A stretch of DNA of 7,564 bases from an uncultured Roseiflexaceae bacterium (GTDB lineage Bacteria; Chloroflexota; Chloroflexia; Chloroflexales; Roseiflexaceae): the NCBI GenBank assembly GCA_903932805.1, contig CAIZHO010000610.1, forward strand, positions 1 to 7,564, given 5' to 3'. The notes beneath the pieces are model-generated. The model ran no database searches. It saw nothing but the letters and a program-made list of their open reading frames with translations, and had not been told where the DNA came from. Numbering within the stretch: position 1 is the first letter of the stretch; each line of letters begins with the position of its first letter. Positions 1 to 6,757 of the stretch are shown here, one piece after another. A program made the translations under genes and the position numbers.

Positions 1-198
1 CCGCGGCCCAACGACCGTGTGCCAGGTGACCGTTGGCAAAGCGGCAGCCAACCCTTCTTTCGCGGCTTCATCGGGTACAAACGTCAAACACGTCACACGG
101 TTGCTTTTGGCAATCCCACGCAGGAGCTGATAGATGCGCATCGTCCCCCCACCATAGGCAGGCCAGGGAGCGTACGGGGTCAGGACCAATATATTCAT
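1..198 (-). CDS. Glycosyltransferase, GT-B fold (GT4-like), N-terminal fragment cut by the window edge
   Basis: Sixty-six codons run open from an ATG at 198 to the left edge, so the gene continues outside the window. The protein begins MNILVLTPYAPWPAYGGG and goes on to TMRIYQLLRGIAK, then a second hydrophobic strand (RVTCLTFVP). This is the typical first beta strand, glycine-rich turn and first helix of the N-terminal Rossmann domain of GT-B glycosyltransferases, which bind the acceptor with this half. Such enzymes transfer a sugar from a nucleotide-activated donor in surface polysaccharide, glycolipid or sugar-phosphate pathways. The donor-binding C-terminal half is not visible, so the substrate cannot be called. 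Its ATG overlaps the dgkA stop as ATGA, which supports this start and indicates translational coupling. Pairing with a lipid-carrier kinase fits an envelope role, but that is inference. Confidence 0.8.
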   Translation of the reverse strand, partial: MNILVLTPYAPWPAYGGGTMRIYQLLRGIAKSNRVTCLTFVPDEAAKEGLAAALPTVTWHTVVGPR

Positions 199-593
199 CC
201 CGCTATCTTTTCTATCAATGCTGGGCCCAAAATCAGACACCCCACCACGACGGCACCCGCTGCACAGACGACCACCGCAGCAGCGGCGATGTCTTTGACC
301 TCTCCGGCTAACGGATGGTACTCGGGTTGCACCAAATCGACCAGGCGTTCGATGGCACTGTTGACTAGCTCAGCACACACCACGAGGCAGACAATCCCGA
401 TAAGCAGCGCCCATTGCAGCGGCGAAATTGCCAGCCACCATGCAGTCAACGCCACGCCAACCGTCGCAGTCGTGTGTATGCGCAGGTTGCGTTCGGTGCG
501 TGCTGCAGCACGCAATCCAGCCCAGGCATGACGCACCGACCGCCAAAACGATGGGGTTGCCCAGCGCTTCCGGACGTCGTCGTGGCTATTCAC
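195..593 (-). CDS. dgkA: Diacylglycerol kinase / undecaprenol kinase family membrane protein
   Basis: A 132-aa protein of the small trimeric DgkA family, integral to the membrane. The family phosphorylates diacylglycerol (Gram-negatives) or undecaprenol (Gram-positives) with ATP. Visible signatures are the early TERNLRIH segment (residues 33-40), the core ELVNSAIERLVDLV (75-88) and the KDIAAAAVVV segment (100-109), which carry the conserved catalytic and metal-binding Glu, Asn and Lys-Asp residues. Hydrophobic stretches lie at about 43-57, 62-80 and 102-126, matching the usual three helices. The length is normal. The start is GTG at 593, supported by GGAG at 601-604 spaced 7 nt, and it lies inside the last codons of ybeY (8-nt overlap). 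The ybeY-dgkA neighbourhood is common in bacteria. Whether the substrate is undecaprenol or diacylglycerol cannot be read from the sequence. Confidence 0.92.
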   Translation of the reverse strand: MNSHDDVRKRWATPSFWRSVRHAWAGLRAAARTERNLRIHTTATVGVALTAWWLAISPLQWALLIGIVCLVVCAELVNSAIERLVDLVQPEYHPLAGEVKDIAAAAVVVCAAGAVVVGCLILGPALIEKIAG

Positions 594-1059
594 GGGGGAG
601 CTCCAAAATGGTCATGATGGTATCTTGCAGTGCACGCATTTCGGTGTCAGCCGCGGCACCGCGTTCGTGATCGTATCCCAACAAATGCAATACCCCATGA
701 ACCGTCAAAAACGCCAGTTCACGGGCCTCTGAGTGGCCGTATTCGGCTGCCTGGGCCACCACATGCGGCCACGAGATCGCGACATCACCCAAGTACCGTG
801 GCATATCGGGCGGCAAGACAAACGGGCTGTCGGCTCCGTCATCGGCAAACGAAAGCACATCCGTCGGAGCATCTTTGGCACGAAAGTCACGGTTGAGCTG
901 CTGGATTTCCTCTGCAGTCGTCACATAGATGCTTACTTCGACAGTCAGCGCGTATGCCTGTTGGGTCAACGTTGTGCGGACCGCACGTGCAATCAAATCG
1001 GTATCAACCGCGGCGGGTTGCAATGCATCTGCAACCTGTACATCCACGCTGTAGTGCAT
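586..1059 (-). CDS. ybeY: Endoribonuclease YbeY (16S rRNA maturation / late ribosome quality control)
   Basis: A 157-aa protein matching the UPF0054/YbeY family in length and motifs. The zinc-binding signature HGVLHLLGYDH gives three metal-ligand histidines at residues 121, 125 and 131. Upstream lie NRDFRAKDAPTDVLSF (56-71) and YLGDVAIS (89-96), both family hallmarks. YbeY is a single-strand-specific metal-dependent RNase involved in 16S rRNA 3'-end processing and in removal of defective 70S ribosomes (family knowledge). The ATG at 1059 shares one base with the pgpH stop (TAATG) and is preceded by AAGGA with 8-nt spacing, so the start is well supported. Its 3' end overlaps dgkA by 8 nt. Nothing is unusual in the protein. 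Confidence 0.96.
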   Translation of the reverse strand: MHYSVDVQVADALQPAAVDTDLIARAVRTTLTQQAYALTVEVSIYVTTAEEIQQLNRDFRAKDAPTDVLSFADDGADSPFVLPPDMPRYLGDVAISWPHVVAQAAEYGHSEARELAFLTVHGVLHLLGYDHERGAAADTEMRALQDTIMTILELPRE

Positions 1060-3227
1060 TAGACATGTCCTTGTGGCACCACGACCGGATCAGCGGTGCG
1101 CTTTTCTTTGGGCGAATAGTCAATCCGCGGATGATAGATTCCCTTCAGCGTTTTGACAAACGCCTCGTGGACATGCTTCAGTTCTGCAAGGGTAATCGGC
1201 GTATCGGCCAATTGACCGCTGGCCAATTTGTCTTCGATAATCGACGCAATTACCGCATCGAACTGATAGCCCGTGCCGTCACTCGCCGAGACGAGTGCAC
1301 CGCTCTGGATCTTGGAGCGTACCGTCGCTTCGACACTATCTGCCAGCATCAACAACGCATGCTCACGTGTATAGGGGATCGGTCCGGGGTAGGTGTACTC
1401 TGCCTCGTCGTAGGCGATGCCGGCAGCGACCGCTTTGTTCACAAACGCACGCACCTGCGAGGTACCGTGATGCGTGCGGATAAATGCGGTAATGACCTCG
1501 GGGAGTCCGGCTGCATTCGCCATCACAATGCCATCCCGCACATGATCGATGATGATCCGTGCACTCTCGTTGGGGGGCAGTGTATCGTGCAGATTGACGC
1601 CATCATTTTGGTTATCCACGAAAAAATACGGGCGCTTGAGTTTGCCGATATCGTGGAAGTACGACGCAACCCGCAACAATAAGCCATCAGCACCAATTGC
1701 CTCAGCCGCACTCTCTGCCAGATTACCGACTGCAATGCTATGCGCGTAGGTACCCGGAGCCTCGCGCATCAAGCGCCGAACCAACGGCTCGGCTGGGTGT
1801 GCCAGTTCAAGCAACATCAACGGCGTGAGAATCCCAGCCATCCGGCCAACCACATTGTAGAGGCCCAGCGCCAGCAGCGCCGATAACATTGATCCACCCG
1901 CGCTGTACAACAACAATGGCGCCAAGTCGTTCCACTCAATGGTAACGGCAGTCAACAAGGTCACGCCGATCAGTACGACTGCACTCGCCGCAGCAGCACC
2001 CAACCCCGCGACCACAAACACCCGTGACCGCGTGACATTGCGGATCAGCATGCCTGCAACCAGTGCACCCACCAACGGTGGCAGGCTGTAGACTACTGAT
2101 CCGTTGGCAATCACCAGGACCATGAGTGCGACATTCATCGTGATGAGATTCGCAGTGCGGATGCCAAATAACGCACTGAATAGCATCATCATCATCACAA
2201 TCGGCGTCGCCAAAATGTACCCTGCGTTCAACCAGGCCAGCACACGCGTGCACACAATCACCGCGATAACCAAAACGGTCACCGCGAAGAGTTCACGAGG
2301 CTTCCGTCCGGTCCGTTTTTCGTTGCGCCACAAGGTATACGACAACAGCAGAGCGAGACCGATGGCAAGCAGAATTTGCCCTGCCACTTGGTTCCAGTTC
2401 GTCGTACTTTCGAGCAGGCCAGACATTTGGAGCTTTTCGTATTGCATTGCATCCAAAATATCGCCTTTGCTCACAATCGTCTGCCCCATCTGCAAACTAC
2501 TCATTTGCAACGGGGTATCGGCACGGGCTTTTTGGCGGGCTGCGGTGGTCGCTACCTGATCGATGGAAACGTTGATTTTGAGGAACGGTGTGACAAATCG
2601 CGCAATCAACGCCTGCATCGCGTCGTCAGTGGACGTCAGTGCGCCAACCTGTGCATCAATGGCACGGGGGACAATTTCGCGCGTGAGTCGCTCAGCAGTC
2701 TGCGCATCGATCCGGCGCGAGGCTGCACGCACGGCATCGTCGTACACGGCCAAGATTACCAGCGACAACGCATCCCACTCACGGTCTTTCAGCTTCATGA
2801 TTTGGCTGGCCGTGTCGGTCGGCACGAGCGCAACATCCAGCCCATCGTCTAGGGCATCGATCTGTTGTGAACGAACAGCGTAGTCCCGTCCGTTCCCCCG
2901 AATGGTAGTGATTTCCGCGAGGATGGCTGCCAATTCGGTACGTGCATCGTCCAAGAGGGGTTCGTTGACAACCACAACCTCGAGCGTCGGCGAGCTGGCT
3001 GCGGCATCACGCATCTGGTCGGTCAGGAGTGTGCTGGTGTAGGTAATGGTACGCGGCGCATAGATGGTCATGCTGCTCGGCTCGCCGATCACGATACCCT
3101 GCACATTCCCCGGTTGGAACGCTAACACCACCCAGTAACAAAGCATCACGCTCACACTCACCAGCCAAAACCAGTGTGGTGCGAGCCGGTCAATGATGCG
3201 ACGAATACGGGTGGTGTAGCTACTCAT
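1059..3227 (-). CDS. pgpH: 7TM receptor-type HD phosphohydrolase, probable c-di-AMP phosphodiesterase
   Basis: A 722-aa membrane protein with the domain order of the PgpH/YqfF family. One N-terminal membrane segment (about 17-37) is followed by an extracytoplasmic 7TMR-HDED-type region (about 40-275), about six further hydrophobic segments (about 280-470) and a cytoplasmic HD domain (about 475-650). All expected metal ligands are visible: H496 in APGTYAHS, H525-D526 in YFHDIGKLKRPYFF, H562 in DHVRDG, H586-H587 in THHGTS and D630 in MLADSVEA. PgpH enzymes hydrolyse cyclic di-AMP to pApA, and the outside domain is thought to sense a signal. The start at 3227 overlaps the yqeY stop (ATGA). A run of four Met codons (2184-2195) lies in a membrane helix. 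The specific c-di-AMP assignment rests on family resemblance; other cyclic dinucleotides are possible but less likely. Confidence 0.93.
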   Translation of the reverse strand: MSSYTTRIRRIIDRLAPHWFWLVSVSVMLCYWVVLAFQPGNVQGIVIGEPSSMTIYAPRTITYTSTLLTDQMRDAAASSPTLEVVVVNEPLLDDARTELAAILAEITTIRGNGRDYAVRSQQIDALDDGLDVALVPTDTASQIMKLKDREWDALSLVILAVYDDAVRAASRRIDAQTAERLTREIVPRAIDAQVGALTSTDDAMQALIARFVTPFLKINVSIDQVATTAARQKARADTPLQMSSLQMGQTIVSKGDILDAMQYEKLQMSGLLESTTNWNQVAGQILLAIGLALLLSYTLWRNEKRTGRKPRELFAVTVLVIAVIVCTRVLAWLNAGYILATPIVMMMMLFSALFGIRTANLITMNVALMVLVIANGSVVYSLPPLVGALVAGMLIRNVTRSRVFVVAGLGAAAASAVVLIGVTLLTAVTIEWNDLAPLLLYSAGGSMLSALLALGLYNVVGRMAGILTPLMLLELAHPAEPLVRRLMREAPGTYAHSIAVGNLAESAAEAIGADGLLLRVASYFHDIGKLKRPYFFVDNQNDGVNLHDTLPPNESARIIIDHVRDGIVMANAAGLPEVITAFIRTHHGTSQVRAFVNKAVAAGIAYDEAEYTYPGPIPYTREHALLMLADSVEATVRSKIQSGALVSASDGTGYQFDAVIASIIEDKLASGQLADTPITLAELKHVHEAFVKTLKGIYHPRIDYSPKEKRTADPVVVPQGHV

Positions 3228-3739
3228 GCGCCTAACGTTTCACGTACGAGTTGATTCAGTACCCGACCTTCGGCGAGTCCTTTGTAGCGCTGCATGACGA
3301 CAGGCATTGCTTTGTTCATATCGGCTACACTTGTCGCGCCGATTTCAGCCAACAATGCCACGATCTGCGGGCGGAGTTCGTCGGCGCTCATCATCTTGGG
3401 CAAATACTGCTCCAGGATGGCTGCCTCGGCCTCTTCAGTGGCGACCAAATCCATGCGATTCCCTTTGCGGAACATCTCTGCAGCTTCGCGGCGGCGTTTG
3501 ACTTCTTTGGCGACGATGTCCTGAACCTGTACGTCGCTGAGCACGACCGCTTGCGCCGCAGCCTCGGCTGCTGCCATGTTGGCTTCGCCACCGGCTGCGT
3601 CATAGGCCTGTTTAACCTGGTTCGACAGCGACGATTTGATGGCACTCATGGCCATCCGCAACACATTGACACGCACGCTGTCACGTGCCTTCATTGCTTC
3701 TTTCATATCGATTTGGAATTGATCATACAAATTAGCCAT
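3224..3739 (-). CDS. yqeY: GatB/YqeY domain protein
   Basis: A 171-aa stand-alone YqeY-family protein. The N-terminal helical half (LYDQFQIDMKEAMKARD, then VNVLRMAMSAIKSS) and the C-terminal segment (EQYLPKMMSADELRPQI, then a DMNKAMPVVMQRYKG-like motif and a final short helix) are characteristic. The C-terminal half resembles the tail domain of the GatB subunit of tRNA-dependent amidotransferase, so tRNA binding or a link to aminoacyl-tRNA metabolism is often proposed, but the true function is unknown. The family is usually near 150 aa. The extra length is an alanine-rich insertion at about 46-66 (DAAGGEANMAAAEAAAQAVV region). The start at 3739 has AGGAG at 3746-3750, spaced 6 nt and overlapping the gmk stop codon, so the two genes are likely coupled. 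The next gene, pgpH, overlaps by 4 nt. Confidence 0.9.
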   Translation of the reverse strand: MANLYDQFQIDMKEAMKARDSVRVNVLRMAMSAIKSSLSNQVKQAYDAAGGEANMAAAEAAAQAVVLSDVQVQDIVAKEVKRRREAAEMFRKGNRMDLVATEEAEAAILEQYLPKMMSADELRPQIVALLAEIGATSVADMNKAMPVVMQRYKGLAEGRVLNQLVRETLGA

Positions 3740-3748
3740 TGCCTACTC

Positions 3749-4384
3749 CTATACCGTCACGTGACGCGGTCGGACACGTTGTTGTTCTGCCATAATAATA
3801 GCCCGGATTTGCTGTACTGCGTCGTCAAGGCGTTCTTCGTGATTGAACACCACATAATCGAACGCAGTCACTTGCGCCATCTCACGCTCTGCATGGAGGA
3901 TACGCCGGGCAAACTGCTCCGGTGATTCGGTCCCCCGACCAGCCAACCGTGCCTTGAGTTCGTCCATGCTCCCCGGTGCCAGAAAAACCTGCACTGCCCC
4001 CGGGATGAGTCCTTTGAGGGTGGCCGCTCCCTGCACATCGATCCGCATAATCACATTGCGCTGCGAATCCAACCCCGCCCGGATGCTCTGTTTGGGGATG
4101 CCCTTGTAATGTCCGTATACTTCGGCCCATTCAACCAGTTCTTGCTGTTCAATGAGCGATTCGAAGCCAGCTTTGTCATAAAAAAAGTAGTCCACGCCGT
4201 GTTGCTCGTTGGGCCGTGGCGGGCGACTTGTCGCCGTCACCACGAAGTGGAACGGCTCATCGAGCTCGCGTAGGCGCAGGAGTAACGCATCTTTGCCTAC
4301 GCCTGATGGCCCCGAGATAACCACCATCAACGGGTATGCCTGACCACCCTGCAACAGCGGATTGAGGTCGTTTTCGATCATCAT
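3749..4384 (-). CDS. gmk: Guanylate kinase
   Basis: A 211-aa protein, close to the family's usual length of about 205. It phosphorylates GMP to GDP with ATP in cytoplasmic purine nucleotide synthesis. Visible motifs are the P-loop ISGPSGVGKD (23-32), the GMP-binding segment TATSRPPRPNEQHGVDYFF (50-68), EWAEVYGHYKGIPKQSI (85-101), the Walker B-like VIMRIDVQGA (111-120) and the lid arginines in ARLAGRGTESPEQFARR (145-161). The residue after the P-loop lysine is Asp where Ser/Thr is usual. An in-frame ATG exists at 4468, but the homology starts well inside and that start would lie within the divergent rqcH coding region. I chose 4384 because GGAGAGG (4393-4399) sits 8 nt upstream. The adjacent ATG at 4381 is a possible alternative. 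gmk is the first gene of the minus-strand unit. Confidence 0.95.
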   Translation of the reverse strand: MMIENDLNPLLQGGQAYPLMVVISGPSGVGKDALLLRLRELDEPFHFVVTATSRPPRPNEQHGVDYFFYDKAGFESLIEQQELVEWAEVYGHYKGIPKQSIRAGLDSQRNVIMRIDVQGAATLKGLIPGAVQVFLAPGSMDELKARLAGRGTESPEQFARRILHAEREMAQVTAFDYVVFNHEERLDDAVQQIRAIIMAEQQRVRPRHVTV

Positions 4385-4392
4385 CTCCCAGC

Positions 4393-4399
4393 CCTCTCC
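4393..4399 (-). promoter_or_regulatory. Ribosome binding site that fixes the gmk start
   Basis: GGAGAGG on the minus strand, 8 nt before the ATG at 4384. It argues against the longer in-frame start at 4468 and leaves a short divergent intergenic region between gmk and rqcH. Confidence 0.7.
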
Positions 4400-4430
4400 G
4401 TCTGCGTTCCCCGTTGCGCGCCATGCGGGG

Positions 4431-4436
4431 TATACT
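4431..4436 (+). promoter_or_regulatory. -10 box (TATACT) of rqcH, giving a probably leaderless transcript
   Basis: TATACT ends 6 nt before the rqcH ATG at 4443, so a normal transcription start would fall on or next to the A of the start codon. No Shine-Dalgarno sequence lies at the usual distance; the only G-run (4427-4430) is 12 nt away, inside the promoter. No convincing -35 box is seen 16-18 nt upstream. An 8-bp palindrome, TAGCGCTA (4436-4443), sits at the presumed start site. The same hexamer forms the bL25 promoter further right, which supports it as the house -10 sequence. The divergent gmk promoter must lie in or near the same short stretch, but I see no good match for it. Confidence 0.55.
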
Positions 4437-4442
4437 AGCGCT

Positions 4443-6149
4443 ATGACCATAGACACACTCGCCGTCACCGCAGTATGTGGCGAACTACGCGCCTATATCG
4501 GCGCCAAAATCCAAGACACCGTGGTCGCGTCACCGCAGAGCATTGCGCTCGAACTCTATCATGAGCGCCGGCGCGTCTGGCTGCTCCTCTCGGCGCATCC
4601 AAAATTAGCCCGCATCGCCATCCACCCCAAAAAAATCCCCCGTGGCGTTGAGCTTGCCACGCCGTTCTTGTTGTTGATGCGCAAATACCTCGAAGGTGGG
4701 CGTATCAGCGCGGTCGAACAACCCGCGCTCGAACGCATCATAATCATTAGTATAGTCAAACCGACCGAACCACGCAACACCGACGAAGACGCCCCACCGC
4801 CCGATCCGAGCATCCCCGTGAGCTACACCACGGTACGTGTGATCATCGAACTGATGGACCAGCGCAGCAACATATTCATGGTCGATGCAAACGACGTCGT
4901 GATGGAGTGTGTCAAACACGTCAGCGCCCAGATGAGCCGCCGCGTCGCCCTACCCCAGCACCCATACGTCATCCCGCCCATCCCTGCCAAAGCCGACCCA
5001 CGTGAAGGCGATCCTACACCGCTGTTGGCGGCTGTGACCAGCGAGCACGATCTCGCCAAGGCAATTGTCGCCACGTACCGAGGTGTGTCGCCGCAACTCG
5101 CCCGTGAGGCGGCATATCGCGCAGACAACGATCCCATCGCAGCGGTGCGCGAACTCCACACACTGTTAACTGCACCGCCTGCTCCGTGTATCATCCGCGA
5201 CGAGCATGACCTACCCATTGCATTTGCAGCGTACCCGTTGACACACCGTCCCGGGGCAGTCCCGTGTGCGTCCATCAACGACGCCATAATGGCCTATGCG
5301 TTCGTCCACGAATCACTCGGCGACTATCAACGCCGCCGCGATATTTTGCGCATCCGCATCAGCGACCATCGCGATCGCATCGCTCGGGTCCACGCCAACA
5401 TGACCCAAGAGATGACCCGTGCCGAACGCATGGAGTTGTTGCGCTGGGAAGGGCAGATGATCTATGCCTACATGCACACCATCACCCCGCAAATGACCGA
5501 GTTGGTCATCGATGGTCAGGTCATCACCCTCGAACCGCGTGTCCCGCCTTCGCAACAGGCGCAGGATCGGTTCAAGACCTACGACAAGGCCAAAGCCGCC
5601 CTCGCAGGCCTCCCTGAGCGCATCCAAAAGACCGCCGAAGAACTCCAAGGCATCGACGAGACCCTGGCTTTTCTCGCCATGGCTGACTCGTTCGACGCGA
5701 TCGAATCCGTCGCCCGCGATGCACTCAGCCTCGGTTGGCTCAAATCCAGCGATATCCCACGCCAAGCACGCGTCAAACCGCAACCACCGTTACGCTTCGC
5801 CATCGACGCCGGTACGAGCATTTATGTTGGTCGCAATGCCTTCCAAAACCAACACGTCACCTTTACTATCGGCGAATCACACGACACTTGGCTGCATGCA
5901 CGTGGCATCCCGGGCGGCCACGTGATCATCAAATCCGGCGGTCGCCCTGTCGATCCTGTCGTGCTCCGCCGCGCCGCCGCATTGGCCGCCTACTACAGCA
6001 GTGCCCGTGACGAGGCCGCCGTCGACATCGATGTCTGTCGCCGCACCGGGGTGCGCCGCATCAAAGGCGGTCCCCCAGGGTTAGTGAGTTACCATGCCGA
6101 ATCGACCATCCGTATCGCTCCCGACCAGACAGGATCCGCTACCATATGA
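4443..6149 (+). CDS. rqcH: Ribosome-associated quality control protein RqcH (NFACT family)
   Basis: A 568-aa protein, the usual RqcH length. RqcH/Rqc2 proteins bind stalled 50S subunits carrying peptidyl-tRNA, recruit tRNA-Ala and extend the nascent chain with a C-terminal alanine tail that marks it for proteolysis. Domains: NFACT-N (1-165, beginning MTIDTLAVTAVCGELR), a helix-hairpin-helix-like GVSPQLAREAAYR (214-226), coiled-coil arms (about 285-340 and 375-425) enclosing LEPRVPPSQQAQDRFKTYDK (363-382), and NFACT-R (449-560) with VGRNAFQNQHVTF and HARGIPGGHVIIK. The position matching the catalytically important Asp-Arg pair is E97-R98, and ELM (136-138) stands where EIM is common. A Pro/acidic insertion lies at about 108-127. 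An upstream ATG at 4362 is rejected because the family N-terminus matches 4443. The stop overlaps the next gene's ATG (ATGA). Confidence 0.95.
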   Translation: MTIDTLAVTAVCGELRAYIGAKIQDTVVASPQSIALELYHERRRVWLLLSAHPKLARIAIHPKKIPRGVELATPFLLLMRKYLEGGRISAVEQPALERIIIISIVKPTEPRNTDEDAPPPDPSIPVSYTTVRVIIELMDQRSNIFMVDANDVVMECVKHVSAQMSRRVALPQHPYVIPPIPAKADPREGDPTPLLAAVTSEHDLAKAIVATYRGVSPQLAREAAYRADNDPIAAVRELHTLLTAPPAPCIIRDEHDLPIAFAAYPLTHRPGAVPCASINDAIMAYAFVHESLGDYQRRRDILRIRISDHRDRIARVHANMTQEMTRAERMELLRWEGQMIYAYMHTITPQMTELVIDGQVITLEPRVPPSQQAQDRFKTYDKAKAALAGLPERIQKTAEELQGIDETLAFLAMADSFDAIESVARDALSLGWLKSSDIPRQARVKPQPPLRFAIDAGTSIYVGRNAFQNQHVTFTIGESHDTWLHARGIPGGHVIIKSGGRPVDPVVLRRAAALAAYYSSARDEAAVDIDVCRRTGVRRIKGGPPGLVSYHAESTIRIAPDQTGSATI

Positions 6150-6679
6150 CCACAGCAACACTCAATGCACGTTCCCGCGCCACCACCGCTGGTGAACTCG
6201 CTCGCGTCCGCGCTGCGGGGAGTCTCCCGCTCACCATCACGGACGTTTCACGCAAGTCGCTTGTACAGTTACCTGCGGTGGTCGATCATCACGCCTTTGT
6301 GACGAGCTGGGCAGACCGCACTGCCGCACAGTCGTTTGCCATACACGGTCTCACATCTGATCCGTTGACCTGTACGATTGCTGCCTTTCGGTATTGCCCG
6401 GTCAGCCACGAGGTCATCCATGTCATCGCGACCGCGTATGCACCTGCACAACGACACATCATCCCCCTCATAGAAACCGACGCACAACCGCTCGGGATCG
6501 CTCTGACGATTATTTGTCGCGGCGCAGTCCCGCAGACGCTTACGGTCAATCAATCGGGAGCAACTGCCACCGTTGCAGACTGCTCTCTGCCTCCGGGCTG
6601 TTATCACGCGGCGTTCGAGCACGATGTGCTTACGGCACACTCACCGTTGCCGACGTTTTTCCGTCGCCCAGGTCGGTAG
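6146..6679 (+). CDS. Hypothetical protein translationally coupled to rqcH
   Basis: A 177-aa product whose family I do not recognise. Its ATG (6146) overlaps the rqcH stop as ATGA, there is a weak upstream AGGA (6131-6134), and its base composition resembles its neighbours, so it looks like a real gene. The first 25 residues are Ala/Arg/Thr-rich and may be disordered. The rest alternates hydrophobic beta-like stretches (TCTIAAF, EVIHVIATAY, LGIALTIICRG, TLTV) with short polar turns. There are five Cys (76, 84, 124, 146, 152) and many His, but no clean metal motif. There is no signal peptide or membrane helix, so it is probably cytoplasmic. It ends in a basic FFRRPGR. Position suggests a link to ribosome rescue, but co-transcription is the only evidence. 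A faint resemblance to chorismate-lyase/UTRA-like folds was not strong enough to name. Confidence 0.72.
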   Translation: MTTATLNARSRATTAGELARVRAAGSLPLTITDVSRKSLVQLPAVVDHHAFVTSWADRTAAQSFAIHGLTSDPLTCTIAAFRYCPVSHEVIHVIATAYAPAQRHIIPLIETDAQPLGIALTIICRGAVPQTLTVNQSGATATVADCSLPPGCYHAAFEHDVLTAHSPLPTFFRRPGR

Positions 6680-6757
6680 TATATTTCTCCAGCAGCATGC
6701 GAAAACGTTGTCCGCGCGTGTCCGCTCCCCGTCAAACGTACATTCCCTGTCACAACA

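Noticed and set aside
954..1682. 242-codon open frame on the plus strand
   Set aside because: It lies antisense to ybeY and pgpH, both with clear conserved motifs. The product resembles no family and there is no promoter or ribosome binding site.
2184..2195. CAT trinucleotide repeat
   Set aside because: Only four units; it encodes a Met run in a membrane helix of PgpH and needs no other explanation.
2104..2559. 151-codon plus-strand frame with hydrophobic stretches
   Set aside because: It is antisense to the membrane-spanning part of pgpH; its hydrophobicity mirrors codons of the real gene.
3251..3925. 224-codon open frame on the plus strand
   Set aside because: It runs antisense across yqeY and the gmk 3' end. 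The His/Cys-rich product is typical of a shadow frame.
4362..4442. Upstream in-frame ATG for rqcH, adding 27 residues
   Set aside because: It starts inside gmk on the other strand, precedes the -10 box, and the family N-terminus matches the ATG at 4443.
4385..4468. Upstream in-frame ATG for gmk, adding 28 residues
   Set aside because: It would start within rqcH; a good ribosome binding site serves 4384 and the protein from there already has family length.
6651..6666. CGACG-TTTTTC-CGTCG hairpin at the end of the hypothetical gene as a terminator
   Set aside because: The T-run is in the loop, not after the stem, and the stem is only 5 bp and lies inside the coding region.
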